A DNA stretch of 64,000 nt from NCBI RefSeq assembly GCF_029223585.1, contig NZ_CP119424.1:806001-870000 (forward strand). Reading direction: 5' to 3'. The stretch's first letter is position 1. Every line of letters starts with the position of its first letter. Made by a program: the position numbers and the translations under genes. The DNA is from Photobacterium sp. DA100. Lineage in GTDB: Bacteria > Pseudomonadota > Gammaproteobacteria > Enterobacterales > Vibrionaceae. Below the pieces are notes generated by a model. The model saw only the letters and a program-made list of their open reading frames with translations. It was not told the DNA's origin and made no database searches. Below, piece by piece: positions 17,333-26,217 of the stretch.

Positions 17333-18004
17333 CTACTTATCAATTTCCTTCTCCATAATTTCTTCTAGCAGCCCCCGCTCGCTGACGCGGACAAAATTCC
17401 TGCCTACTTCTATCGCTCCATCGACCTGCAGTTGTTTGATAATTCTGTTGTATACACGGGTGCTGGTCCCCAATCGCTCAGACTCAAGGGTTTTGTTGAT
17501 AAATAACTTTTCCCCCGGCTGCTGTTCGTCAAACGCGAGCAATTCGTCAATCACGCAATATTTGATCGTATGCAGCATATTTCGCGTCATCTTTTCGACA
17601 GATAGATACCATTTCGAGGTAATGTGCTTGAATACAATTTTGGCGAGCTCCGGTGTGTGGTAAATCAGCTGTGTTAACTGTTTCGCATCAAAGAGGTATC
17701 CACGGCATTTGCTGCTGGCGCATACCGTATAAAAGCAGGGCTTTTCAGAGAAGAGCTCCATTAGTCCAAGAAAGCCATTGTATTGGTAGGTACCAAGCTG
17801 GAAACGGCGGCCGTGCACGGTTTGGCGGTGCAAAACGATGCCACCCTCCAAGATGAACAACACTTGCTCTACTTGCTGTCCTTGGGTGAGTAGGGTGTGG
17901 CCTTTCTCGAAGTGGACAGGCTTAATGGCTAGGCTGTCTTGGTGTCTATCGAGGTAGTCAATCAAAGATTTGGTATCGTAAATATCTTCGGAGGTAACGA
18001 GCAT
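17333..18004 (-). CDS. Crp/Fnr family transcriptional regulator
   Basis: A 223-residue regulator (from the ATG at 18004) with a cyclic-nucleotide-type beta-roll (EKGHTLLTQGQQVEQVLFILEGG near residues 32-55) and a C-terminal winged helix-turn-helix (ERLGTSTRVYNRIIKQLQ). No FNR-type cysteine cluster is seen, so an oxygen-sensing role is unlikely. A longer frame to 18106 adds 34 hydrophobic, aromatic residues; neither start has a clear ribosome site. It sits between the sulfatase gene and an OppA-like gene and may regulate one or both. Confidence 0.82.
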   Translation of the reverse strand: MLVTSEDIYDTKSLIDYLDRHQDSLAIKPVHFEKGHTLLTQGQQVEQVLFILEGGIVLHRQTVHGRRFQLGTYQYNGFLGLMELFSEKPCFYTVCASSKCRGYLFDAKQLTQLIYHTPELAKIVFKHITSKWYLSVEKMTRNMLHTIKYCVIDELLAFDEQQPGEKLFINKTLESERLGTSTRVYNRIIKQLQVDGAIEVGRNFVRVSERGLLEEIMEKEIDK

Positions 18005-18318
18005 AGTTATCAGGTTTTGTGAGTAGTGTGGCCATATCCTGCTTGGCAGCCAGGGGATATCAATAACATAATTGAATGTTAGAAAAGTATACTGTAAATC
18101 AATCATTTTTTAGTGCTGATTTTTGTCCTTTTTCCAGAAGGCAACGATTGTTCTGAGTTTGTTGGTTGTGTTCATTTCATATTGATTTGCAGGACAATAT
18201 AGCGTTGTATTGATAGGTCACTCAGACATCAGGAAGTATTTTTAGTCGAGTATCTTCTATCAAGTAAACAGGCCATACCAAGTAGCCTGGATATATAACT
18301 ATATAAAAGGACTTTGCA
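18005..18318. promoter_or_regulatory. Divergent control region between the Crp-type regulator and the OppA-like gene
   Basis: About 314 bases, AT-rich, with no gene. It carries the promoters of two divergent genes. A TATATAACTATATAA run near 18290-18304 is just before the OppA-like gene. I saw no clean Crp or FNR palindrome. Confidence 0.45.
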
Positions 18319-19938
18319 GTGAAGAAGTTTGTACTTTCCGCAGCGATCAGTGCTGCGCTTGCTTTACCCTCGTTTTACCTGGCTGCAGCCGATGTTCCCC
18401 AAGGTGTCGAACTTGCACAAAACCAGTATTTGGTACGAGCCAACGGTGCCGAGCCGGATACCGTCGATCCGGGTTTTGTGGGCTCGGGGAGCCCGGGTGA
18501 TGTGATCGTCAACGATCTTTTTGAAGGTTTGGTGATCGAAAACCTCGATGGTGAAACGATACCGGGTCAAGCACAGTCTTGGTCTATCTCTGAAGACGGT
18601 AAAACGGTGACCTTTGTGTTGCGCGATGGCCTGACGTGGTCTGATGGCTCCCCGCTGACCGCCAACGATTTTGTCTATGCTTGGCAGCGCGCTGTCGACA
18701 GCAAAACCGGTAACAGTACCGGCTTTAATTTCCAAACGGCCAATGTGGTCAATGCCGATCAGATTGTCGCGGGTGACAAGCCGTCTTCTGAGTTGGGTGT
18801 TAAAGCGCAGGATGAACGGACCTTGGTGGTATCGCTCACGCGTCCGACCCCGTACTTTATCAGCATGATGAGTATCAAAACCTTCTTCCCGGTGCCGCAG
18901 GCCGCGGTTGAAAAACACGGAGACAACTGGACCCGTGCGGAACACTTTGTTTCAAATGGAGCTTACACCCTGAAGCAGTGGGTACCCAATGAAAAGGTGG
19001 AAGTGGTCAGAAACCAACACTATCGCGACGATGCAAAAACAGTGATTGAAGGCGTGACTTATCTTGCTCTGTCATCACAAAATGCCGAGTTAACCCGCTA
19101 CCAGGCTGGTGAAATTCATATGACCAACCGGGTCCAGCTTGAGTATTACCAAAAGCTGATGAAAGAAAGTCCAGAGCAAATTCAGGCACTGCGTCTCCTT
19201 GGTTCATACGTTTACGCCTTTAATACCCGCGTCGCACCATTTGATAATGCCGATATTCGACGTGCATTGAGTATGGTTATCGACAGAGAGCTTTTGGTGG
19301 ACAAGGTGACGGGCCAGGGTGAACCTGCCGCCTATTCGGTGGTGCCAGATATTATTGCCGGATACGAAGGTGCCGTGCCGTCGTTTAAGGTAGCCGATCG
19401 CAAAGAGCGTTTGGAAAAGGCTAAAGCATTGTTGGCTGAGGCCGGCTACGGACCGAGTAAGCCGCTAACGATTAAGCTGACTTACAACACCAGCGAGAAT
19501 CACAAGAAAATTGCGCTGGCTATTGCTTCGATGTGGAAGCCGCTTGGGGTCAATGTTCAGCTGAATAATATGGAGTGGAACGCCTACCTGTCGGCGAAAA
19601 CCGCGGGCGACTTTACCGTAGCGCGCTCTTATGCATTTGGCGATTTTGCCGAGCCTTCATCAGTGCTCGGGAGTTTCCAATGTGGCCACGTGAGTAATGA
19701 AACCGGCTTCTGTGACAGCAAGTTTGATGATTTGCTGGCACTGGCTGCCACAGCCGCTAAGGAGTCTGAGCGTTACCAGCTCTACAATCAGGCTGAAGGT
19801 ATTCTCAATGATGCTGCGCCGGTGATCCCGCTCTATCACTATAATCACACCCGTTTGGTCAAGGCTAATCTGAAAGGATTTCCTGCCAATAACCCGAAGG
19901 GCAACATCTACGCCAAAGACATGTTCTTCGTGAAGTAA
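18319..19938 (+). CDS. Peptide ABC transporter substrate-binding protein, OppA family
   Basis: A 539-residue periplasmic binding protein of the SBP family 5 (OppA/MppA). A signal peptide ends near residue 24 (AAA). The family core is visible in PDTVDPGFVGSGSPGDVI and in DGLTWSDGSPLTANDFVYAWQR. GTG start with AAAGGA seven bases upstream. No permease or ATPase genes are adjacent, so it is an orphan that may serve an OppBCDF complex encoded elsewhere, as MppA does in E. coli. It is divergent from a Crp-type regulator. Confidence 0.93.
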   Translation: MKKFVLSAAISAALALPSFYLAAADVPQGVELAQNQYLVRANGAEPDTVDPGFVGSGSPGDVIVNDLFEGLVIENLDGETIPGQAQSWSISEDGKTVTFVLRDGLTWSDGSPLTANDFVYAWQRAVDSKTGNSTGFNFQTANVVNADQIVAGDKPSSELGVKAQDERTLVVSLTRPTPYFISMMSIKTFFPVPQAAVEKHGDNWTRAEHFVSNGAYTLKQWVPNEKVEVVRNQHYRDDAKTVIEGVTYLALSSQNAELTRYQAGEIHMTNRVQLEYYQKLMKESPEQIQALRLLGSYVYAFNTRVAPFDNADIRRALSMVIDRELLVDKVTGQGEPAAYSVVPDIIAGYEGAVPSFKVADRKERLEKAKALLAEAGYGPSKPLTIKLTYNTSENHKKIALAIASMWKPLGVNVQLNNMEWNAYLSAKTAGDFTVARSYAFGDFAEPSSVLGSFQCGHVSNETGFCDSKFDDLLALAATAAKESERYQLYNQAEGILNDAAPVIPLYHYNHTRLVKANLKGFPANNPKGNIYAKDMFFVK

Positions 19939-20032
19939 GGTTGGCGGAATCGCCTTAAAGTAAGGGCTTTATGGGTTAGATTACATCCCATTACTCCCCT
20001 GGGCTGGTGGACGGTCCGGGGGAGGGCCAAGG

Positions 20033-20078
20033 GCAGAGCTTGCTTCACGGATTTTGCGCTTGTGAAGCTAGGCTCTGC
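20033..20078. repeat. Strong stem-loop in a convergent gap
   Basis: Two stacked arms pair: GCAGAGC (20033-20039) with GCTCTGC (20072-20078), and GCTTCAC (20042-20048) with GTGAAGC (20062-20068), separated by a two-base internal bulge on each side. It lies between the convergent oppA-like and rodA genes. No T tract follows on either strand, so it may stabilise mRNA ends or act as a weak bidirectional terminator. Confidence 0.7.
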
Positions 20079-20105
20079 TATCAAGCTTGGTTCGGTAACA
20101 GTTAC

Positions 20106-21188
20106 CTATTTGCTCTTGTAGGGCTTATAGAGGCACAGCGACATAATGATGCCAAAACAGACGCCCTGGGTGATCATTGCGGTACCACCGTAGCTAAAGA
20201 AAGGCAGGGGGCTGCCCATGACGGGCAGCACACCACTCACCATGCCCATGTTGATAAAGGCATACAAGAAAAAGCTCAGTGATAGCGAGCCACTGACCAA
20301 GCGGTTGAATGGTGACTCACACTGACAAGCGAGCCAAATTACCCGGCCAGTGATAAAAAGATATAACCCCAACAACAGCAGGCTACCAATAAACCCCCAC
20401 TCTTCGGCATAGGTAGAAAAGATAAAGTCGGTATGGCTTTCTGGGATAAAACCTAAGTGACCCTGGGTTGCATTGGTCCACCCTTTCCCCTTAATCCCCC
20501 CGGAGCCAATAGCAATGAGAGATTGAATGATCTGATAGCCGGCGCCAAGCGGGTCGGATTCTGGGTCGAGGAATTGTGTGACACGCTTTTTTTGATATGC
20601 CTCCATGACGAAGTACCACAGCAAGGGTACGGCCGTGGCAATGCCGCCGAGAAATGAACCTATGATCTTCCAGCTCATTCCCGCGAAATACAGAACAAAA
20701 AGGGCGTAGATAATAGTGAAAATAGCACCATCAAGATCAGGCTGAATAAAAATCAACCCGGCTGGTAAGCCGGTAACCAGCAGGCACAGGCCAATTTTTT
20801 TCAAGTCGGGCCGCCCTGCATCCACCACTAATAGCCAGGCCACCATCATGGGAATGGCAACTTTTACCAACTCCGATGGCTGGAAGCGGATAGGACCAAG
20901 TGCCAGCCAGCGCTGTGAACCATTAGTGCTGTCACCCATGACAATGACGCCAAGCAGTAGCACCACCGACAAGCCGTAGAGATAGGGGGCCGCATGTTGG
21001 TATTTGATGGGCGGAATGGCTGACATTACAACCAAGCAAATCAGGGCTATCAGCGCACGGATCAGGTGGCGTTCGAGCATTGGTTCGCTGAAGCCACTTG
21101 CACTCCATACGGTCAGCGAGCCGAGCAAAATCAGCAAGCTGATAGCGAGTAGCAGTGGATAGTCAATTCTGGGTCTGTAGTTGAGCAT
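20106..21188 (-). CDS. rodA: Rod shape-determining protein RodA, SEDS family
   Basis: A 360-residue SEDS glycosyltransferase with about ten membrane segments. It would polymerise lipid II for the lateral wall together with a class B PBP. Visible signatures: PIRFQPSELVKVA, YALFVLYFAGMSW and the C-terminal VMGSPLPFFSYGGTAM. ATG at 21188 chosen because it gives the family start LNYRPRIDYPLLL; the longer frame adds 16 poorly matching residues. In the usual gene order rodA sits with mrdA (PBP2), rlpA and dacA; none is here, so this may be a second copy or a relocated gene. Confidence 0.92.
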   Translation of the reverse strand: MLNYRPRIDYPLLLAISLLILLGSLTVWSASGFSEPMLERHLIRALIALICLVVMSAIPPIKYQHAAPYLYGLSVVLLLGVIVMGDSTNGSQRWLALGPIRFQPSELVKVAIPMMVAWLLVVDAGRPDLKKIGLCLLVTGLPAGLIFIQPDLDGAIFTIIYALFVLYFAGMSWKIIGSFLGGIATAVPLLWYFVMEAYQKKRVTQFLDPESDPLGAGYQIIQSLIAIGSGGIKGKGWTNATQGHLGFIPESHTDFIFSTYAEEWGFIGSLLLLGLYLFITGRVIWLACQCESPFNRLVSGSLSLSFFLYAFINMGMVSGVLPVMGSPLPFFSYGGTAMITQGVCFGIIMSLCLYKPYKSK

Positions 21189-21292
21189 AATTTCTTTATC
21201 GCAAGCATTAACAATGAGCACGTTAGCAAGTGCCAAAGTGCAGGCCGTTGTTGGAACCGTTTGGGTGATTTACGTTTTTGAGCACGTAAGCC

Positions 21293-21745
21293 TCAGTGAG
21301 GTTCGGCAATGCTTCGGTATTGGGTATTTGCTTCTTTCCAGCCGCCTAGTCGGTGATTGACTTTAAAGAGCATATAGACGGACAGCGGCAAAGCGATGGC
21401 AGTCATTGCAACTAAAAACCATAAACTGACCAGGGTGCGTCGTTCATGTTTTTGGATGAGGTGTGTGACAGGTTGTGAACGTTGCTGCAGTTCGATGTGC
21501 CGTTGTGATACCGGCGGAGAGCTTAGTGTTATCCAGCCGATAGGCCGATGTTGATGGAGCAGAGAATAGTGCCACACCTCCTCATCACCGAGCCTTTGCT
21601 CCGAAGATTCGACGGCTAGTGTGACGGGGTAGCGACTATGTTCAAAACCGGGTTGAAAAAGAAAACTGATATAGGCCGATAGGGATGCAAGCGATAGGCC
21701 GAAGATCAATGTGATGAACTTGGGAAGTGAAAGTAGAGTCTTCAT
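21293..21745 (-). CDS. Hypothetical inner-membrane protein
   Basis: A 150-residue protein with two predicted membrane segments, one near the N-terminus (about residues 8-27) and one near 105-125, bracketing a domain of about 75 residues that would face the periplasm. No known family recognised. The ATG at 21745 was chosen over a TTG six codons upstream. It lies 105 bases upstream of rodA on the same strand, so co-transcription is possible and a role in envelope growth is a weak inference. Confidence 0.65.
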   Translation of the reverse strand: MKTLLSLPKFITLIFGLSLASLSAYISFLFQPGFEHSRYPVTLAVESSEQRLGDEEVWHYSLLHQHRPIGWITLSSPPVSQRHIELQQRSQPVTHLIQKHERRTLVSLWFLVAMTAIALPLSVYMLFKVNHRLGGWKEANTQYRSIAEPH

Positions 21746-21973
21746 TGCTTGTATCGAAGCCAAAGCGGTAAGCGGCTTTAAAGTCTAGGCGTGCACGTAA
21801 ATTAAAGTGTCAGTAAAAAAATGCAACGGTTTTTCATCGGGCAAGCATGTATTTTCGTTCGGTTGCTCGATATTCATCCACTTCATGGACAAGAAGCCGT
21901 GGAGGACCCCGTTAGAGGCTTGGCATGTTCCCGCTATACTTAAGGCAGGATCCTAGGTGGATAAGGTGTCGGC

Positions 21974-22447
21974 ATGAAAAGGTTGTTGTATCCGGTCGTA
22001 TTGCTGTTGGGCTTGTTGGGGATATCTTTGGCTGGATGTTCAAGTAACCCCTACGGGGATTCTTATGGGGTGGCAGATACCCGGACGATTCAGCAGGTAC
22101 GTTATGGTGTTATCGTTAAAACTGAACCGGTCACCATTGAGGGTGAAGGCCAAGCGGTTGGGGCAATCGCGGGGGCTGCGGTAGGCGGTATTTTGGGGTC
22201 GAAAATTGGCGGGGGTTCAGGTTCCGATATAGCGGCAATCGGTGGTGGGGTCCTGGGTGGTTATGCGGGCAGCAAAGCGGCAGAAGGTGTGACAAGGCGA
22301 AATGGGGTTAACCTGACGATTAAAATGGATGACACTGGTGAGACTATTGCGATTGTGCAGGAAGCAAATCCCAATATGATGTTCAGTGTGGGTCAGCGAG
22401 TACGTGTCAATGTTGATGGCCGCACCGCACGGGTTGTGCCTGAGTAA
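21974..22447 (+). CDS. SlyB/Pcp-like outer-membrane lipoprotein
   Basis: A 157-residue lipoprotein with lipobox LAGC (cysteine at residue 22). A glycine-zipper segment (about residues 63-103, AVGAIAGAAVGGILGSKIGG) is followed by a beta-rich tail with GQRVRVNVDGRTARVVP, the SlyB layout. SlyB forms rings that guard the outer membrane under PhoPQ stress in enteric bacteria; whether this homologue does so is unknown. AAGGTG lies seven bases before the ATG. It has its own terminator. Confidence 0.9.
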   Translation: MKRLLYPVVLLLGLLGISLAGCSSNPYGDSYGVADTRTIQQVRYGVIVKTEPVTIEGEGQAVGAIAGAAVGGILGSKIGGGSGSDIAAIGGGVLGGYAGSKAAEGVTRRNGVNLTIKMDDTGETIAIVQEANPNMMFSVGQRVRVNVDGRTARVVPE

Positions 22448-22475
22448 CTTTGATCGCAATCCTTAGCCTTCTGAG

Positions 22476-22512
22476 AGCCATCCGAGTGTATAGCTGCTTG
22501 GGTGGCTTTGTT
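22476..22512 (+). terminator. Terminator of the SlyB-like gene
   Basis: An eleven-pair stem with two G-U pairs, AGCCATCCGAG (22476-22486) and CTTGGGTGGCT (22497-22507), followed by TTTGTT. Confidence 0.7.
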
Positions 22513-22553
22513 ATAAACTTCACGACAACAATCCATTGCAGGACGCAGACATC

Positions 22554-23216
22554 ATGACACACCCCCTATCAGCCGTAATTGTTGAACCGCCGGTGACCCC
22601 AAACGCATCCGTTATCTGGTTACATGGACTTGGCGCTAATGGACACGACTTTGAGGCCATTGTTCCCGAATTAAACCTACCCAAAGAAGCGGCCATTCGT
22701 TTTATCTTTCCCCACTCACCGTCCATTCCCGTTACTATTAACGGCGGGATGGTGATGCCGGCCTGGTATGACATCCTTGAAATGGGAGCGGGAAGAAAAC
22801 TCAATACCGAGCAGCTGCTTGATTCGGCCAGTTCGGTTGCAAGGCTAGTGGATCACGAGGTGGCGAGCGGTATTCGCAGTGAGCGAATTATACTGGCCGG
22901 CTTTTCCCAGGGTGGGGCGGTTGCTTATCAAGTGGCATTGACTTATCCGCAACCGCTCGCGGGACTGCTGGCGCTATCGACTTATTTCCCTACCGCGGAA
23001 GAGATCCAGCTCAGCAGTGCTAACAAACAGCTTGATATAGAAGTGATGCATGGCAGCTATGATCCTGTTGTACTGCCGTCGATGGGGAAGCAGGCTGTCG
23101 CCGCATTGACGGCGTATGGCTTTGCACCTCATTGGCGAGAATACCCAATGGAGCATCAAGTTTGTTATCCGCAAATCAAGGATATTTCTAACTGGTTGCA
23201 AGAGAAGCTTTTGTAG
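22554..23216 (+). CDS. Carboxylesterase/phospholipase, alpha/beta hydrolase
   Basis: A 220-residue serine hydrolase of the phospholipase/carboxylesterase family (YpfH/EstB type). The triad is visible: S118 in GFSQGGA, D170 in GSYDPVV and H201 in MEHQV. An oxyanion motif LHGLGANG lies at 23-30. No signal peptide, so cytoplasmic. The ATG at 22554 was chosen; a TTG six codons earlier lies inside the AGGA ribosome site. Natural substrate unknown; short acyl esters or lysophospholipids are usual for the family. Confidence 0.92.
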   Translation: MTHPLSAVIVEPPVTPNASVIWLHGLGANGHDFEAIVPELNLPKEAAIRFIFPHSPSIPVTINGGMVMPAWYDILEMGAGRKLNTEQLLDSASSVARLVDHEVASGIRSERIILAGFSQGGAVAYQVALTYPQPLAGLLALSTYFPTAEEIQLSSANKQLDIEVMHGSYDPVVLPSMGKQAVAALTAYGFAPHWREYPMEHQVCYPQIKDISNWLQEKLL

Positions 23217-23289
23217 TCGGGTTGTAAAAGAGGTACCCAAGCCGAACAAGTGATTGGCTTTGGGTACCACATTGCGGCGCTTTGGGGGA

Positions 23290-23916
23290 TCAGGCGGCGA
23301 GCTTTTTGAACAAGGCCGGAATGGACGCTTTGCTAGTCTTACTCAACTTACGCATCACATCAAAAGACACGGTTTGAAGGTTGGTTTGTGTTTTAACCTC
23401 ATCGATGAGACGTAACCAAAGTCTTGCCGTCATTTCCGCATCCGCCAGCGCCCGGTGAAAGGTACCGTCGTTGGCAATGTCTAACTCACTAACCAGCGTG
23501 CCCAGTTTGTGGTTGGGCACATCCTGGTACAGGCGACGGGCCAGTAACATTGAGCAGACAAAACTGCCGTTGTACTGGCGGCCAAGCATACCAAGTTCGG
23601 CATCCAGAAAGCGCTGGTCGAAAGAGGCGTTGTGGGCAATGAGGTTATAGCCCTGGATGAAATCGGCAAACTCGTCCATCACCGCATGGCAACTGGGAGC
23701 CGAATCCAACATTTTATTGGTGATGCCGGTGTAGCCTTCGATAAAGCTGCTGACACGGAAGCCAGGGTTCATCAATTGCTGAAATTGATCAATCACAATG
23801 CCGTTTTGGATTTTGACTGCACCAATCTCGATAGCGCGGTCACCCATATTAGGCGATAGGCCGGTAGTCTCGAAGTCGAGTACGATGACTGTGTCAGCAG
23901 GGTGTTTTGTATACAT
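23290..23916 (-). CDS. 3'-5' exonuclease, DnaQ-like (DEDDh)
   Basis: A 208-residue exonuclease domain protein related to the epsilon subunit of DNA polymerase III. Exo I has D14 and E16 in [11 protein letters not shown]; Exo II is seen at [13 protein letters not shown]; Exo III at [14 protein letters not shown], giving the DEDDh set. It lacks the extra C-terminal part that binds polymerase in DnaQ, so a separate repair or RNA role (ExoX-like) is likely. Start with AGGTTT about nine bases upstream is acceptable. Confidence 0.9.
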   Translation of the reverse strand: MYTKHPADTVIVLDFETTGLSPNMGDRAIEIGAVKIQNGIVIDQFQQLMNPGFRVSSFIEGYTGITNKMLDSAPSCHAVMDEFADFIQGYNLIAHNASFDQRFLDAELGMLGRQYNGSFVCSMLLARRLYQDVPNHKLGTLVSELDIANDGTFHRALADAEMTARLWLRLIDEVKTQTNLQTVSFDVMRKLSKTSKASIPALFKKLAA

Positions 23917-23967
23917 TAGAAACCTAGCAAATGAGTGTGTGTTATGTGAGCTGCTTTTTTATTTAAT

Positions 23968-24390
23968 CTAGTAGCCACGTCTTTTCCAGAATTCAGCCTC
24001 GTCTTTGGCGTAAAGGTTAAAGGTTTTTTCGGCGACCACCTTACCGCCAAGTTCAATAGTCATGCGCCATTTACCGATTTTATTGGCAATCGGCTCCCAA
24101 ATCGTATCACCAAGGTAGAAGTCCCAGTCGTTAGTGCGGACATGGAGTTCTCCGTCGAATGGGTCCAATTCATCACCATCCTCATCAGTTATGCCCGGGT
24201 GATAGATACAATAGCGGATTTTTTCACCACGGGCTTTCTTAATATTGACCGTAAAACCAAACTCGATGTCAATTTCAGCGGGTACGTCGGTGGTAAAAGT
24301 TTTGATTTTTGGCAGGTGTTTGGATTCAGCATCCCAAGTCGTATGGATACCATACGTCTCGATACTGACTGCGGGTTTTGCTTTGGCCAT
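23968..24390 (-). CDS. DUF3859 family protein
   Basis: A 140-residue cytoplasmic protein matching DUF3859 (ETYGIHTTWDAE at the start, DIEFGFTVNIKKARGEKIRYCIYHPG, and a GKWRMTIELGGKVVAEKTFNLY end). Function unknown. The beta-rich pattern suggests an immunoglobulin-like fold. It lies about 50 bases upstream of the exonuclease gene, same strand. No strong ribosome site was seen. Confidence 0.82.
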   Translation of the reverse strand: MAKAKPAVSIETYGIHTTWDAESKHLPKIKTFTTDVPAEIDIEFGFTVNIKKARGEKIRYCIYHPGITDEDGDELDPFDGELHVRTNDWDFYLGDTIWEPIANKIGKWRMTIELGGKVVAEKTFNLYAKDEAEFWKRRGY

Positions 24391-24477
24391 GGCAGTAAGA
24401 ACAAGGTTGCTAAAGAAAAACCACCATTATAAAGGTAAGCGAGTGAGCTTTCATGTTTAAATGTAGCGTTATGAAAA

Positions 24478-24500
24478 AAGAGGCTAGTTGCTAGCCTCTT
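24478..24500 (-). terminator. Terminator of the hsp20 gene
   Basis: A perfect ten-base stem, AAGAGGCTAG and CTAGCCTCTT, with a three-base loop. On the minus strand the stem runs straight into a T tract. It lies 25 bases after the hsp20 stop. Confidence 0.9.
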
Positions 24501-24524
24501 AATTATGAAATTAGCGGCGCAATG

Positions 24525-24947
24525 TCATTTTATCTCGACATTGGTGCTGGTTGGCGAACTGCCTTCCACTTTCGGAACCTCAATGGTGAGTACGCCATCA
24601 TCAAAGCGTGCATGGACATCTTCCTGTTGTATATTGTGGCCCAGGTAGAAACTCCGCATGAGTCTTCCTTCATAGCGTTCTTTTCGGATAACCTTACCTT
24701 CCTTCTCTTCTTGTTCGTCTTTTTTGGTTACCGCTTCAATGGTTAGTGATCCATTGGATAGCTGTACAGAGATGTCGTTCTTGTTGACACCCGGCAAGTC
24801 AGCGGTTATTTCAAAGACTTTGTCCTTTTCTACAATATTGATTCTTGGTGAATAGACATCGGCATCAAGTCTATGTCTTAAAGTAGGAAAGGCATGATCA
24901 AACATCTGCGAGAAGTCGAACCATGAATCACGAGGTACTAAGCTCAT
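24525..24947 (-). CDS. Small heat-shock protein, Hsp20/alpha-crystallin family
   Basis: A 140-residue holdase chaperone. The alpha-crystallin domain runs from about residue 35 to 125 (ADLPGVNKNDISVQLSNGSLTIEA, then FYLGHNIQQEDVHARFDDGVLTIEVPK). The C-terminal tail lacks a clear IxI motif, which could affect oligomer assembly. GGAGG lies six bases before the ATG. Different from the IbpA/B type in its short N-terminal arm. A sigma-32 promoter could not be confirmed by eye. Confidence 0.94.
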   Translation of the reverse strand: MSLVPRDSWFDFSQMFDHAFPTLRHRLDADVYSPRINIVEKDKVFEITADLPGVNKNDISVQLSNGSLTIEAVTKKDEQEEKEGKVIRKERYEGRLMRSFYLGHNIQQEDVHARFDDGVLTIEVPKVEGSSPTSTNVEIK

Positions 24948-25062
24948 AACTGCCTCCGACTGTGTATTTAACCATCAGTACTATTGTAGTTAGAGGCAGC
25001 CAAAAGTTACCACTTATCTCAGTGAGATTTGACTTGTATCAAGCAACATATGGGGGAATAAA

Positions 25063-25239
25063 TTAGTCGCCGCCGTCGTCTCCGCCATCATGGTGTTCTC
25101 CATGCGGAGAGTCATCCGCAGGGCTACCTTTGGCATAACGATCTAGTTGATCATCTTCATCATCAGGCTTGTGTTGATCAATGACATTGTCCTGATCGGG
25201 TGGTGTTGGGTTAAAGATATTTTTGAGCCACTCAAACAT
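25063..25239 (-). CDS. Small acidic protein, hypothetical
   Basis: A 58-residue frame beginning MFEWLKNIFNPTPP, then a run rich in Asp, Glu and His, and ending in a Gly-Gly-Asp repeat (GGDDGGD). AAGG lies nine bases before the ATG. An amphipathic N-terminus with an acidic, disordered tail is typical of small membrane-touching or metal-binding proteins; the His/Asp tail could hold divalent metal. It is just upstream of hsp20 on the same strand (115-base gap). No family recognised. Confidence 0.65.
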   Translation of the reverse strand: MFEWLKNIFNPTPPDQDNVIDQHKPDDEDDQLDRYAKGSPADDSPHGEHHDGGDDGGD

Positions 25240-25315
25240 AGGCTAACCTTATTGGGAACCTGATCGGTTTAGTGAAATTACATTACTAATACTAGTTCGT
25301 TGTGTAGGTAATGAC

Positions 25316-25765
25316 ATGAAAAGCGTAACGATTGGCGATATCCACTTGGCATGTATCAGAGTAAAAGGCCCTTATGGTGAAAATTATGAGCCTGCCGTTG
25401 ACCTTCTTTACCGGTGGGCCGGGGAGAATGGCTTACAGGGTGGGCAGTGTTTGTTTATCTATCATGACGATCCTGACCAGACCGAACCGGCACAGTGTCG
25501 TACTGATATTTGTTTGACAGTACCAGCCAATACGGCCATTGGGGGCGATGTGTCATCGCAAGTCTTGCCTGCCGGAAAATACTGTACCCGCAGGGTGATA
25601 GTCAGGCACAAATCAGAATACCCAGAAAATTGGGAAGCGCTTGAAAAGGAAGTTAAATCAGCGGGTTTAGTGATTGATCAGCGCCCATGTTTCGAGCTAT
25701 ATCACAGTTATGATATTGAAACACATGTTGCAGACGTTGGTTTTTACCTTGCCGTGAAGGGGTAA
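25316..25765 (+). CDS. GyrI-like small-molecule-binding protein
   Basis: A 149-residue protein of the GyrI/AraC effector-binding fold (SbmC-like), a duplicated beta-alpha-beta-beta domain that binds small ligands. Visible family features: VKGPYGENYEPAVDLLYRWAGENGL, the FIYHDDPDQTEPAQCRTDICLTV centre, and LYHSYDIETHVADVGFYLAV at the end. In E. coli SbmC/GyrI protects gyrase from toxins; here the ligand is unknown. No DNA-binding domain is fused. Confidence 0.85.
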   Translation: MKSVTIGDIHLACIRVKGPYGENYEPAVDLLYRWAGENGLQGGQCLFIYHDDPDQTEPAQCRTDICLTVPANTAIGGDVSSQVLPAGKYCTRRVIVRHKSEYPENWEALEKEVKSAGLVIDQRPCFELYHSYDIETHVADVGFYLAVKG

Positions 25766-26217
25766 TAATCAGTTTTACTTGTAGCAGTTTCGTTATGTGC
25801 CACAAGGTGCTTATTTCTCATTTCAACACGTAATTTAGGTATGCAAATATTGAAAACTGTTAATAAGTAATTCGAAAGGTGCAAGGATGTTTTCTTTTAT
25901 CGGTTAGACAGAAAAGACTTGAAGAAAAACCCGAGTTAAGGTTATTATTCACTCACACAATTTTTTCCACTTTTTTTGTGAATCAGATACATTTCCTGCC
26001 TATTTATCGCCGCCAATTTATTTCATTATGTAAATCTAAGAAATATTTGTTTAACCTTTATTGAAGTAAGAAATAAAAAGTTCATTTGAATTACAGAATC
26101 ATACTTTTATATACGTTAAATAAAACACTGCAATAAGTTTAACCAATATATTCATACTCAAGAAAAATACAAAAATGACGTTTGTAGAATGAAGGTTACT
26201 CTTAATAAGGTGTCAAT
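25766..26217. other. AT-rich region upstream of the antiporter gene
   Basis: About 450 bases of AT-rich DNA with no gene I trust. One frame of about 60 codons (from 25879) uses a GTG and has no protein-like composition. It may hold a long leader of the antiporter gene, whose RNA could respond to ion or pH conditions, but no clear stem-loop was seen. Confidence 0.4.

Noticed and set aside
18364..18945. A 193-codon minus-strand frame inside the OppA-like gene
   Set aside because: Shadow of a clearly identified gene; Arg/His-rich without motifs.
24948..25062. Sigma-32 promoter of hsp20
   Set aside because: A CCCCATAT-like box exists on the minus strand but no matching -35 at the right distance was found.
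25879..26064. A 61-codon frame in the AT-rich gap before the antiporter
   Set aside because: GTG start with ribosome site too near, composition typical of random AT-rich DNA (Phe, Leu, Lys, Arg).
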